NCBI RefSeq assembly: GCF_001625695.1
Contig: NZ_AUXY01000133.1
Coordinates: 225,625 to 289,624, forward strand
Reading direction: 5' to 3'
Length of the DNA stretch: 64,000 nucleotides
From: Pseudoalteromonas luteoviolacea H33-S
Lineage (GTDB): Bacteria; Pseudomonadota; Gammaproteobacteria; Enterobacterales; Alteromonadaceae
Below are positions 35,494 to 43,943 of the stretch, in pieces (position 1 is the first letter of the stretch; each line of letters starts with the position of its first letter). The position numbers and the translations under genes were made by a program. The notes beneath the pieces are model-generated. The model searched no databases, was not told the DNA's origin, and was given only the letters and a program-made list of their open reading frames with translations.

Positions 35494-37305
35494 GTGAGCA
35501 AACAGTCAATTCACAATTTCTATATTAATGAACAGCAATCGATTTATTTGCTATCTCACCATGATGCAAAAAAGCATCGTCAGTGGCTTAATATCTGTAA
35601 GAAGCAGTTATCGCTCTTGGGCTATCAAGATGTAGAGTTAATTGGTTCTGGCGCGTTTGGATTTGTGTTTGCAGGCATAGAAGACAGCGGTGAGGAGTGG
35701 GTTTTCAAATTTTCTCGTATTACCTTAGCGCAAAGTGTGAGGGATAGGCTTGAAGACGAAGCTTATATGTTATCCCAGATAAATAATCCAATGGTACCTA
35801 AGTTCTTTGCTTTTGAACGAGTTAAAAAGCAAGGGATCTTAATGATGGCCAGAGCGCAAGGAGAAGATCTTGAGCAGGTTTCTTTAAAGCAGGGCCGCCT
35901 AAAACCCCATGTTCTGGTTCATTTAGCACTGAAATTACGAAATGTGCTACAAGACTTACGTGAGAGAAAAAACGGTATGTCCTTACAACCCGTGGTGCAT
36001 GGTGACATCAAGCCTTCGAATATTGTTTGGGATCAGCACACAGATGCATTTTCGTTGGTTGATTGGGGCAGCTCTGTTTACGCACAAATTGATGTACATG
36101 GAGAACCTGTAGCCAGCAATATCATGGATTTAATGTCATCTGATATTGCGAGCACAAATGCCCGAATGGGGGATGTCTACTTTATTGGTGATGAGCAAAT
36201 GTCTGGCTCACGCTCTTCACCGCGATTTGATGAGCAGGGAGTCGCTTCGACGATTTACGCATTGGCAAGTGCGCAATCTTGTCGCTTTGGCGCACAGGTG
36301 ATCCCTGCGACGAGCCTGGGGCTACCTATTGAATTTGCGAAAGTTATCGATGGTATGTTGAGTAAAGATAAAATGACCAGAGATAATGCGGGTGATTATT
36401 TTATGCGTAATATGCCTGCCATGGCCAAAGTATATTTACCAGATATAGAATCGCCTCAAATAAAAGCGAACATACCGTTTTGGACGGCTACGCAAACCGA
36501 TCTGCCTGATACCGTGGTCTACAGCTCTAGAAAGCAATTTTTGCGCCGTGCTGATCATAACCAACAGCTTTTAGACGTAAATGATGCACAGCTTGACAGA
36601 TATTATAAAGAGTTCTTATTTGATACTGGCGATACGGAAAAAGCATTTTTAGCTTCTATTAGTCGATTAGCGAAATACCCTGTTGTGGGTGGGTTGAGTT
36701 TCCACTGGCAACAAGAGTCTTTATATGTTGAATCGAGCTTGATGTTGCATGATGAAAGCTTGCAAAGTGCTTTTACGGATGCAGTAAATGCCACGGTTAT
36801 GCTGGCGCAGGGCATCGAGCAGAAGGGCTTATTCAAATGCTGCTTATTTGACGCAAGGCAGACGATTCAGTTAGAGCGTGACGAAACCGGTGCATATATT
36901 TTTGAGCAGCTGCCAGAATTACAGTACACAGTGAGTCATGTGGCAGCGTCAGAAGTAACGAGGCCGCATTCCTATTTTGAAGATGGTAAAGACCCTGATG
37001 AACAGCTTCAGCTGCCTAAGCAAATTATTCAATGTGTTTTTGAGCTGAATAAAATTCACCACACTGGCTGCATTATTTTCGAGTCGCTGAGCGATAGATT
37101 AAAAATTCACTATTACTATCGGCTGTTAGATGCAGAGCAGGAGGCTACTTTTGCGGCGTTGCTCAAAGAAATTATTCAGTATACTGTGAGCATTCAAGAC
37201 TATGGTGTAGCAGGGTTTATGAAGCTTCCCTACAAAAATACCCGAGAATTTGAGTTGTGTCCAAAACAGCCTGATAATTATTATCCAAAAAATCCAAAGT
37301 CATAA
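35494..37305 (+). CDS. Protein kinase-fold protein of unknown target
   Basis: 603 residues from a GTG start. A bacterial eukaryotic-like Ser/Thr kinase core lies at residues ~50-300. It has the glycine loop IGSGAFGFVF, the ATP lysine in VFKFS (Lys72), the catalytic loop VHGDIKPSN (Asp171; HGD replaces HRD) and DWG (Asp190) in place of DFG, followed by the YFIGDEQMSGSRSSP activation segment. The remaining ~300 residues have no recognised domain and no transmembrane helix. Regulatory partner and substrate are unknown. It stands alone between the glnS terminator and a small unknown gene, and is probably cytoplasmic. Confidence 0.75.
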   Translation: MSKQSIHNFYINEQQSIYLLSHHDAKKHRQWLNICKKQLSLLGYQDVELIGSGAFGFVFAGIEDSGEEWVFKFSRITLAQSVRDRLEDEAYMLSQINNPMVPKFFAFERVKKQGILMMARAQGEDLEQVSLKQGRLKPHVLVHLALKLRNVLQDLRERKNGMSLQPVVHGDIKPSNIVWDQHTDAFSLVDWGSSVYAQIDVHGEPVASNIMDLMSSDIASTNARMGDVYFIGDEQMSGSRSSPRFDEQGVASTIYALASAQSCRFGAQVIPATSLGLPIEFAKVIDGMLSKDKMTRDNAGDYFMRNMPAMAKVYLPDIESPQIKANIPFWTATQTDLPDTVVYSSRKQFLRRADHNQQLLDVNDAQLDRYYKEFLFDTGDTEKAFLASISRLAKYPVVGGLSFHWQQESLYVESSLMLHDESLQSAFTDAVNATVMLAQGIEQKGLFKCCLFDARQTIQLERDETGAYIFEQLPELQYTVSHVAASEVTRPHSYFEDGKDPDEQLQLPKQIIQCVFELNKIHHTGCIIFESLSDRLKIHYYYRLLDAEQEATFAALLKEIIQYTVSIQDYGVAGFMKLPYKNTREFELCPKQPDNYYPKNPKS

Positions 37306-37429
37306 ATTTATACTATTGCGAGTAGTGTAAATCTGCCACTGAGTAGTAAAATTTGGACTAGCATATGACGAATTGTCAATTGAAATCTGGCTGACTCTGT
37401 AGCAGTCTCTTATGGGAGAGGAGGGAGCT

Positions 37430-37729
37430 ATGGATAAACGAAAAAGACAGGAGATCTTAACCTTGAGTTGGGGGATCCACGATGAAGTTGAGCAAGCAAT
37501 AGTCCATCACACTGCCGTTGAAGGGGACGATGACTGGTCCGAAAAACAACGATTGTTGATAGCTGATATGTCTTTGCATTTGCTGCAAACAGCGCTTAAG
37601 CCTGAGCCCATGTGCAATGAAAAGCTCAAAAATAATCTCAATGCTATTTTAACTTTATCGAATGACTTTGTGAGTGAAGTTGATCTTAAGCAGGTGGCTG
37701 ATGCGTTATATCGGCTTGAAAAAGCCTAA
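37430..37729 (+). CDS. Small unknown protein
   Basis: 99 residues from the ATG at 37430, with AGGAGG about 6 bases upstream; an ATG at 37412 lies before the ribosome site and is unlikely. Sequence MDKRKRQEILTLSWGIHDEVEQ... is acidic/helical, ending in DALYRLEKA. No membrane segment, signal or known motif. It shares a bidirectional terminator with fur. Function unknown. Confidence 0.65.
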   Translation: MDKRKRQEILTLSWGIHDEVEQAIVHHTAVEGDDDWSEKQRLLIADMSLHLLQTALKPEPMCNEKLKNNLNAILTLSNDFVSEVDLKQVADALYRLEKA

Positions 37730-37757
37730 TCGATTTATTATACACATATCATATATT

Positions 37758-37784
37758 TAAAAAGCCAGCATAAAGCTGGCTTTT
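37758..37784. terminator. Bidirectional terminator between the small gene and fur
   Basis: AAAGCCAGC (37761-37769) pairs with GCTGGCTTT (37775-37783) with loop ATAAA and has A- and T-runs on both sides. It ends both convergent genes. Confidence 0.85.
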
Positions 37785-37809
37785 AATTTAAATTGCATAC
37801 GCTTTCGAA

Positions 37810-38256
37810 TTAAGAATCATCAGATTCTGTAAATCTTCTGCACTCTTCTTCATCGACACACTCACCATACAAGTAAAGAGAGTGGTTTGTTAGTTTGATA
37901 CCGTTAGTTGTTGCAATTTCGACCTGACGAGTTTCGATAACTTCGTCTTCGAATTCAATAACTTTACCACACTTTAAACAAACCAAGTGGTCATGGTGTG
38001 TGCTGCCAGACAATTCAAAAACTGACTTGCCGCCTTCAAAGTGGTGACGTGTCACAATACCGGCATCATCAAACTGGTTCAGTACACGATAAACAGTCGC
38101 TAAACCAATTTCTTCGCCCTTATCGAGCAAAATTTTGTAAACATCTTCAGCACTGATATGCTGATTTTCTGGAGATTGTAAAATCTCAAGAATTTTAATT
38201 CGCGGTAAGGTGACTTTTAAGCCCGCCTTTTTAAGCTCTAAGTTGTGATCAGTCAT
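37810..38256 (-). CDS. fur: Ferric uptake regulator Fur
   Basis: 148 residues, as in E. coli Fur. It has the winged-helix N-domain (LKKAGLKVTLPRIKILEIL, then GLATVYRVLNQF), the metal-binding motif HHDHLVCLKCGKVIEF with its two zinc cysteines, and the LTNHSLYLYGEC segment of the dimer domain. It represses iron-uptake genes when Fe(II) is bound. It lies downstream of fldA in the same orientation, as in enterobacteria. In the 117-bp gap upstream are two copies of an AT-rich palindrome that may control its own transcription. Confidence 0.97.
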   Translation of the reverse strand: MTDHNLELKKAGLKVTLPRIKILEILQSPENQHISAEDVYKILLDKGEEIGLATVYRVLNQFDDAGIVTRHHFEGGKSVFELSGSTHHDHLVCLKCGKVIEFEDEVIETRQVEIATTNGIKLTNHSLYLYGECVDEEECRRFTESDDS

Positions 38257-38290
38257 TTAATCTGTCTCAATCTATTATCTTTTTACTTCA

Positions 38291-38326
38291 ATTCTTAAGA
38301 ATAAGCACGACCATTTTCTTAAGAAT
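38291..38326. promoter_or_regulatory. Two palindromes TTCTTAAGAA at the fur promoter
   Basis: The perfect 10-bp palindrome TTCTTAAGAA occurs at 38292-38301 and 38316-38325, 24 bp apart. On the minus strand the fur-proximal copy overlaps a -35-like TTCTTA, with GATAAT 16 bp further on (5/6 match to a -10 box). A regulator dimer binding both copies could repress or activate fur. Confidence 0.5.
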
Positions 38327-38373
38327 AACGTGCACGGGCAACAAGTCAAAGCTTGTTTTATTAATTCAATGAA

Positions 38374-38901
38374 TTAATCTTCTAATTCGCTTAGACACAT
38401 TTCATCATAAACCTGTGCACACCAAGCTTTAATACGTTGCTCAGTAAGCTCAGGTTGACGATCTTCGTCGATACCTAAACCAACGAAATGATTGTCATCT
38501 ACAAGTGCTTTTGACGCTTCAAACTCATAGCCGTCAGTTGACCAATGACCAACAACAATTGCACCACGCTCAGTAACGATGTCATTTACCATGCCCATCG
38601 CATCTAAGAAGTATTCAGCGTAATCTTCTTGGTCACCACAACCGAAAATAGCAACTAGTTTGCCTTCAAAGTTAATCTCTTCTAGCTCAGGGAAAAAGTC
38701 ATCCCAGTCACATTGTGCTTCACCGTAGTACCAAGTAGGGATACCAAATAGAATTAAGTCAAACTCTTCGATGTCTGCTTTGCTGCTTTTTGCAATATCT
38801 TTAACATCAATTAGCTTTTTACCTAGTTCTTTTTGGATTTGCTTAGCAACGTGCTCGGTGTTACCCGTGTCACTGCCGAAAAAAATACCTACGCTTGCCA
38901 T
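38374..38901 (-). CDS. fldA: Long-chain flavodoxin
   Basis: 175 residues of flavodoxin fold. The FMN phosphate loop is GIFFGSDTGNTEHVAKQ at the N-terminus; ring-binding loops include GIPTWYYGEAQCDWDD and AIFGCGDQEDYAEYF. The length, with the internal insert, makes it a long-chain flavodoxin. It carries electrons to reductive enzymes and is often induced by low iron. It sits upstream of fur and downstream of the ybfE-like gene, the order known from E. coli. It is probably co-transcribed with the small gene before it, as the gap is only 13 bp. Confidence 0.96.
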   Translation of the reverse strand: MASVGIFFGSDTGNTEHVAKQIQKELGKKLIDVKDIAKSSKADIEEFDLILFGIPTWYYGEAQCDWDDFFPELEEINFEGKLVAIFGCGDQEDYAEYFLDAMGMVNDIVTERGAIVVGHWSTDGYEFEASKALVDDNHFVGLGIDEDRQPELTEQRIKAWCAQVYDEMCLSELED

Positions 38902-38914
38902 TAATTACTTACCT

Positions 38915-39193
38915 TTATCTATTAATCGCTAATTTCTCTTGCAAGATGGTCTCAATAAGTGCGCTACGGCTAATATTTTGCTCTTCAGCCATATCACTCA
39001 ACGCTTGGTAAAGTTCAGAAGATACTTTGAACTCTACGCGCTTTAAACCTCTTGCTCTATCTCTTTTAATTTGATTACGCTTGTTGATCTTAAGCTGCAT
39101 TTCCCTTGGTAAGGGATTTGTTTTGGGCCGACCAGGGCGTTTTTCATTTTCAAATAAGTCGATAGTTGTTCTATCTAATTCAGACTTGGCCAT
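38915..39193 (-). CDS. ybfE: YbfE-like ribbon-helix-helix protein
   Basis: 92 residues from the ATG at 39193; the longer open frame would lie inside the upstream gene. The sequence MAKSELDRTTIDLFENEKRPGR...RVEFKVSSELYQALSDM matches YbfE, a LexA-regulated protein with a C-terminal MetJ/CopG-type ribbon-helix-helix. The start overlaps the stop of the upstream gene as TAATG. The position upstream of fldA-fur is conserved. Its DNA target is not known. Confidence 0.85.
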   Translation of the reverse strand: MAKSELDRTTIDLFENEKRPGRPKTNPLPREMQLKINKRNQIKRDRARGLKRVEFKVSSELYQALSDMAEEQNISRSALIETILQEKLAINR

Positions 39194-39414
39194 TAACCAA
39201 CACCCGCACCTTGCCAAAACACTTGTATTACACCTTTGGCTATAAAACCTGAACAACCTAAAAACAACACCAGCCAAACGATGTATCGACCAAATTTAGG
39301 CACGTCACCTTTCTTTAGAACGTCTTGAATAGCCATTCCTATAAGAAAAAATATACATGCGAGCGCAAAGTAAAAACCAAGAGTTTCAAACTCATTTATG
39401 TATTGACTGATCAT
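39193..39414 (-). CDS. DUF2788 membrane protein
   Basis: 73 residues with two transmembrane helices (about residues 14-32 and 45-66). It has the DUF2788 pattern MISQYINEFETLGFYFALAC and the C-terminal IVWLVLFLGCSGFIAKG. Function unknown. Translation is coupled to ybfE by the TAATG overlap at its stop. It is a conserved member of this block in Vibrio and Alteromonadales. Confidence 0.85.
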   Translation of the reverse strand: MISQYINEFETLGFYFALACIFFLIGMAIQDVLKKGDVPKFGRYIVWLVLFLGCSGFIAKGVIQVFWQGAGVG

Positions 39415-39502
39415 CTTTGCACTACTAAAACCTTAAACGGCGGGTACTATAGCATACCTAACTACAATAAATTAAGTTTAGCCACATAAAAATCTCCGAC
39501 AA

Positions 39503-40276
39503 TTATTGAATAAAATCAATAATTGAACGATTGACAGCTTCTGGTTTTTCAGCGTGCAGCCAGTGACCAGCCCCTTGAATGATTTTTGCGCGCGCTTTAG
39601 AAAACGCATTTACAATGTCATGTTTGTGTTCTGGTAGTATATAGTCGGAGTTATTACCTTTGACGAATAGCGTATCACACAAACAGGTACGAGGTGTATC
39701 TATGTTATCGATAATCTTAGAATAATTTTTTTCGATTATGGGCAAATTGAAACGCCATTCCAATTCACCATCCTCATTCTTTGCCAAGCTTTTTAATAAA
39801 AACTGTCTGACGCCAAGCTCTTCTATATTATCTGACATGATTTTGTCAGCATCACTTCGACTTTTTGGTGTGCTGTTTGTCACTTTATTTAGCGCAGCTA
39901 TGATGGCGTCATGTCTAGGGTGATATTGCACAGGTGCGATATCAAGTACTACCAGCTTGCTTACCTTCTGTTCATCAAGCATTGCCACTTGCATCGCGAC
40001 TTTGCCGCCCATTGAGTGCCCAACAAGAATCACTTGTTCAAGTTTGAGGTGATCAATCAGAGATAATATGTCTTGGGCCATGACCTGATAGTTCATATCG
40101 TCACTTTTGAATGAACGGCCATGATTTCGCAAGTCTACATTGACGACATTGAATTGTGGCTCTAGTGCTCGAGCTATGATGTTTAGGTTTTCTAATGAGC
40201 CAAATAAGCCATGTATTAATATGACAGTTTTGGCGCTACTTTGTTCTAGTCCGCTTTGCTTAAAATTAAGTAACAT
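39503..40276 (-). CDS. ybfF: Alpha/beta hydrolase YbfF
   Basis: 257 residues with the alpha/beta hydrolase catalytic set: oxyanion HGLFGSLEN, nucleophile elbow GHSMGG, and a C-terminal His in GAGHWLHAEKP, with an acid residue expected before it. It fits YbfF, an acyl-thioester/ester hydrolase with unclear physiological substrate. Divergent from seqA, as in E. coli; the gap between them contains the seqA promoter. Cytoplasmic, no signal peptide. Confidence 0.9.
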   Translation of the reverse strand: MLLNFKQSGLEQSSAKTVILIHGLFGSLENLNIIARALEPQFNVVNVDLRNHGRSFKSDDMNYQVMAQDILSLIDHLKLEQVILVGHSMGGKVAMQVAMLDEQKVSKLVVLDIAPVQYHPRHDAIIAALNKVTNSTPKSRSDADKIMSDNIEELGVRQFLLKSLAKNEDGELEWRFNLPIIEKNYSKIIDNIDTPRTCLCDTLFVKGNNSDYILPEHKHDIVNAFSKARAKIIQGAGHWLHAEKPEAVNRSIIDFIQ

Positions 40277-40355
40277 ACTACCTCCAAATTTGTGTCGCTA
40301 TTTTGCCAGCCTTAAATCAAAAATCAAAGCCGTAGAGGAAGAAGAAAAATTTAGA

Positions 40356-40361
40356 TATAAT
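40356..40361 (+). promoter_or_regulatory. Candidate -10 box of the seqA promoter
   Basis: A perfect TATAAT lies about 41 bp ahead of the seqA ATG. A -35 match is weak (TAGAGG region), so only the -10 box is well supported. Confidence 0.5.
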
Positions 40362-40402
40362 CCCTCCCAAATGCGGTATATGTATAAAATGACAGGACAA
40401 GC

Positions 40403-40951
40403 ATGAAAACAATAGAAATAGATGACGAGCTTTATCAATACATTGCAAGCAATACGCAAAGTATTGGAGAGAGCGCCTCACAGATCCTGCGTCGTTTACT
40501 AGAGTTAGAGCCAGTTCAGGGTGCTTCGGCAGCAGTGCAAACCGAGGTGTCACAAGTAGAGCCAGTTCCAGTGGAAAGTAAAACGGAAGTTAAACCTGAG
40601 CCAGTAAAAGAGTCTGCGAATGTATTTAATATTCTAAATAAAGAAGAGCTTGCTATGCAAAAAGGCGTAGTAGGGCGTTTTTTATTTATTCTTGCAGCAT
40701 TTCACCGTACGCACAAAGCTCAGTTTAAAAAAGTACTGGAAATAAAAGGGCGAGATAGAATTTACTTTGCAATGAGTAAAGAAGCGTTGCTTGAAAGCGG
40801 GAGCAGTATGAACCCAAAAAATATCACAGACAGTGAATATTGGGTCATGACAAATTCAAACACCACGCGTAAAAAGATGATGTTGCACGAAGTGGCCCTA
40901 ATTTTAGGCTACACTGAGCAGCAGGCAGAAACAGTTCGAGATTACCTATAA
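40403..40951 (+). CDS. seqA: Replication-initiation negative modulator SeqA
   Basis: 182 residues. The N-terminal oligomerisation domain (MKTIEIDDELYQYIASNTQS, then SASQILRRLLEL) is followed by a Pro/Glu/Val-rich linker and a C-terminal hemimethylated-GATC-binding domain (IKGRDRIYFA..., ending RKKMMLHEVALILGY). It sequesters newly replicated oriC and organises nascent DNA. It implies that a Dam methylase exists in the organism. The gene lies directly upstream of pgm (9 bp), as in enterobacteria. Confidence 0.95.
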   Translation: MKTIEIDDELYQYIASNTQSIGESASQILRRLLELEPVQGASAAVQTEVSQVEPVPVESKTEVKPEPVKESANVFNILNKEELAMQKGVVGRFLFILAAFHRTHKAQFKKVLEIKGRDRIYFAMSKEALLESGSSMNPKNITDSEYWVMTNSNTTRKKMMLHEVALILGYTEQQAETVRDYL

Positions 40952-40960
40952 GGAAATGTG

Positions 40961-42598
40961 ATGGCAAACCATCCTAACGCAGGCAAAAAAGCTCCCAAGT
41001 CACAGCTCGCAAATATTCCAAAGCTGGTGTCAGCTTATTATTTGAATGAGCCAGATCTTGAAACAAATCCAGAACAGTGCGTAGCATTTGGTACCTCTGG
41101 TCATCGTGGCTGTTCTTATAATGTAAAGTTTAATGAGTCACATATTCTTGCAATCACACAAGCGATTTGTGATTACAGAAAGGCAAATAATATATTTGGT
41201 CCTCTCTTTTTAGGTAAAGATACTCATGCATTGTCTGAGGCAGCGTTTAATTCAGCAATCGAAGTACTCGTTGCTAATGAAGTGCAGGTAATTACTCAAG
41301 AAAATGATGACTTTACTCCGACGCCAGTAGTAAGTCATGCGATCGTTTGTCACAATAGAACACATCCACATGAATTGGCTGATGGTATCGTTGTAACGCC
41401 TTCACACAACCCGCCTGAAGATGGTGGTTTTAAGTACAATCCGCCAAACGGTGGTCCTGCTGATACCGATGTAACGAATTGGATTGAGCAAAGAGCTAAC
41501 CAGTTATTACGTGAAGACTTGGTAGAAGTGCAGCTATTTCCTTATGCTAAAGCGAAGCGTTCTGGGTTTATCAAATATGAAGATTTGGTCACGCCATATG
41601 TCGAAGACTTAGTAAATGTGATTGACTTAGAAGCGATAGCAAAGGCGGATGTGAGCATCGGTATCGACCCTCTTGGTGGCTCAGGCATTAATTTTTGGCC
41701 TGTTATCGCTGAAAAGTTTGGGCTAAATATGACGGTCGTAAACGATGAAGTAGATCCTCGGTTTGCATTTATGCCACTAGATAAAGATGGCAAAATTAGA
41801 ATGGATTGCTCTTCACCGTTTGCTATGGCAAACCTCATTGAAATCAAAGACGATTTTGATATTGGTATCGGTAATGACCCTGATTATGATCGTCACGGTA
41901 TTGTGACAAAAGATGGGTTGATGAACCCTAACCACTTCTTGGCGGTAGCGATAGATTATTTGCTAAAACACAGAGGCTGGGCAAAAGACATCAAAGTCGG
42001 TAAAACACTGGTTTCAAGTGGCATGATTGACAAAGTTGTGCAAAGCCATGGCAATGAAGTGTATGAAGTACCAGTTGGCTTTAAATGGTTTGTTGAAGGC
42101 TTAAGTGATAAGTGGCTTGCTTTTGGTGGTGAAGAAAGTGCAGGTGCGTCATTTTTAAGAAAAAATGGCGATGTTTGGAACACAGACAAAGACGGATTTA
42201 TTCTAGGCTTACTCGCAGCTGAGATTTTAGCCGTCACAGGTAAAACACCTTCTGAGCGATACAAAGAGCTTGAACAAGAGTTTGGTGCACCAAGTTATAA
42301 ACGAATCGATGCACCAGCAAATGATGCGCAAAAAGCCAGACTAAAAGCGCTCAGTGTTGATGACGTGAAAGCCACAGCGCTTGCAGGTGATGAAATTACC
42401 AATATTCTGACCCATGCACCAGGTAATGGCGCAGCTATTGGCGGCTTAAAAGTAGTGACAGCTTCTGGCTGGTTTGCTGCTAGGCCTTCTGGCACAGAAG
42501 ACATTTACAAAATTTATTTAGAATCTTTCAAAGGCGAAGCACATCTTGCTGAGCTTGAAAGAGAAGCAAAAGCACTGGTTGACAGTGTAATTAGCTAA
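40961..42598 (+). CDS. pgm: Phosphoglucomutase
   Basis: 545 residues from the ATG at 40961 with AAGGAA upstream (a GTG at 40958 precedes it). The phosphoserine loop is VVTPSHNPPEDGGFKYNPPN; the metal loop is DPDYDRHGI; the sugar-binding loop is GGEESAGASFL; the phosphate-binding end is ARPSGTEDIYKIY. It interconverts glucose-1-phosphate and glucose-6-phosphate. Near-contact with seqA suggests co-transcription. A strong terminator follows. Confidence 0.96.
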   Translation: MANHPNAGKKAPKSQLANIPKLVSAYYLNEPDLETNPEQCVAFGTSGHRGCSYNVKFNESHILAITQAICDYRKANNIFGPLFLGKDTHALSEAAFNSAIEVLVANEVQVITQENDDFTPTPVVSHAIVCHNRTHPHELADGIVVTPSHNPPEDGGFKYNPPNGGPADTDVTNWIEQRANQLLREDLVEVQLFPYAKAKRSGFIKYEDLVTPYVEDLVNVIDLEAIAKADVSIGIDPLGGSGINFWPVIAEKFGLNMTVVNDEVDPRFAFMPLDKDGKIRMDCSSPFAMANLIEIKDDFDIGIGNDPDYDRHGIVTKDGLMNPNHFLAVAIDYLLKHRGWAKDIKVGKTLVSSGMIDKVVQSHGNEVYEVPVGFKWFVEGLSDKWLAFGGEESAGASFLRKNGDVWNTDKDGFILGLLAAEILAVTGKTPSERYKELEQEFGAPSYKRIDAPANDAQKARLKALSVDDVKATALAGDEITNILTHAPGNGAAIGGLKVVTASGWFAARPSGTEDIYKIYLESFKGEAHLAELEREAKALVDSVIS

Positions 42599-42611
42599 AT
42601 TATCTGATATT

Positions 42612-42636
42612 AAAGGCCATTTTTTAATGGCCTTTT
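42612..42636 (+). terminator. Terminator after pgm
   Basis: AAAGGCCATT-TTTT-AATGGCCTTTTT is a perfect stem with a T-run. Confidence 0.88.
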
Positions 42637-42666
42637 TCTTTCTTACATCTCTCATAAGGTGACAGT

Positions 42667-43698
42667 ATGTACCTTGATACATTAAAATCAACCGGCGATT
42701 TTTTAACCATTACTCGTGAAAATGAGTTTGAATTAGCTCCTAGTCAATTTACTTTGGAGAACGGTACCGAGGTTAAAGTCATTGACACTGGTGTTATTCA
42801 ATTTACCCCTGCATGCGAAACTCAAAAAGACTTTGTTTTTTCAAGTGCTGTCCACGGTAATGAAACCGCACCAATCGAAATTTGTGATGAGCTGATCCAG
42901 CACATTATCACTGGCAAGTTAGAACTGAAACAACGTGTTTTATTTATCTACGGTAATCCGAAGTCGATTAATATTGGTCAGCGTTTTGTTGACGAAAATT
43001 TAAACCGGTTATTCAATGGCGCACACGACAATAAAACGGATAACCCAGAACAGGTTCGCGCAGCAAATTTAGAAAATTATGTGCGCGAGTTTTTCACCAG
43101 CGTAGAAGCGGGCCGTTATCGTGCGCATTATGATCTGCACACAGCTATTCGTGGTTCTAAAAACGAAAAGTTTGCTGTTTATCCTTTTTTGCATGGCAAA
43201 CCTTGGAAAAAGTCGCAACTACAATTTTTATTGTCATGCGGTGTAAACACTGTACTGATGATGCGCGCAGCCGCCACGACTTTCAGTTATTTTTCTTCAA
43301 AGCAATTTGATGCGGATGCATTCACAGTAGAGCTGGGTCAGGTAAAGCCATTTGGTGAAAATAACATGGCAAGCTTTGAAGCAACAAAGAAGACGCTTAG
43401 TGCATTAATTAGCCAAAAAGAAGTTGAATATAAAGAATTCGATGCAAAAGATTTTGAGCTATTCACAGTGCATAGAACGATTAACCGAACTTGTGAAGCG
43501 TTTTCATTTCCATTCCCTGATTCTGCGGTGAACTTTACTGGATTCGCTAAAGGCGAGCTACTTGCAACAGACGGAGACACAGAGATATTTGCTGAAGTGG
43601 AAGGCGAAGCAATTATCTTTCCAAATGCTAAAGTTGCCCTCGGCCAACGTGCATTATTAACCGTGATCCCAATGGAAGTAAACGAGAACTTTGTTTAA
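42667..43698 (+). CDS. astE: Succinylglutamate desuccinylase
   Basis: 343 residues of the AstE/aspartoacylase zinc peptidase family. The first zinc motif is SAVHGNETAP (His, Glu), the second zinc His is in HYDLHTAIRG, and FVDENLNRLFNG is typical of AstE. It performs the last step of arginine catabolism by the succinyltransferase pathway, releasing glutamate and succinate. The rest of the ast operon is not in the window, so astE stands alone here, as it does in several Alteromonadales. An inverted repeat downstream may end its transcript. Confidence 0.93.
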   Translation: MYLDTLKSTGDFLTITRENEFELAPSQFTLENGTEVKVIDTGVIQFTPACETQKDFVFSSAVHGNETAPIEICDELIQHIITGKLELKQRVLFIYGNPKSINIGQRFVDENLNRLFNGAHDNKTDNPEQVRAANLENYVREFFTSVEAGRYRAHYDLHTAIRGSKNEKFAVYPFLHGKPWKKSQLQFLLSCGVNTVLMMRAAATTFSYFSSKQFDADAFTVELGQVKPFGENNMASFEATKKTLSALISQKEVEYKEFDAKDFELFTVHRTINRTCEAFSFPFPDSAVNFTGFAKGELLATDGDTEIFAEVEGEAIIFPNAKVALGQRALLTVIPMEVNENFV

Positions 43699-43762
43699 CC
43701 CACTGAAATAAAAGTTTTTTGTAACCGTATCGAAATCTTTCCAGAATAAAAATGCAAATTAC

Positions 43763-43794
43763 CGGTTATTCATCTAGGATTAGTTGAATAACCG
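43763..43794. repeat. 10-bp inverted repeat after astE
   Basis: CGGTTATTCA (43763-43772) and TGAATAACCG (43785-43794) are perfect arms with a 12-nt spacer, directly before the bkd operator-like palindrome. It is a possible terminator stem for astE, with the TTTACG that follows as a poor tail, or a second regulatory site. Confidence 0.5.
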
Positions 43795-43810
43795 TTTACG
43801 TTAACGTAAA
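43795..43810. promoter_or_regulatory. LiuR-like operator palindrome before the bkd operon
   Basis: TTTACGTTAACGTAAA is a perfect 16-bp palindrome. From memory it matches the motif described for LiuR, a MerR-family regulator of branched-chain amino-acid catabolism in gammaproteobacteria. TTAACG inside it and TAATTT 17 bp downstream (43824-43829) could be the -35 and -10 boxes. Confidence 0.6.
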
Positions 43811-43943
43811 GTGGCAAAAGCTTTAATTTAAGTAATTTGCATTTACCGCACTAATTATTCAAAACTCAACACGCGGGCTTTTATGTCAATGCTATTGGCT
43901 GCAAGTATTGCAAATTGGCGATGACAACAAGAGAAGGTAGGTT

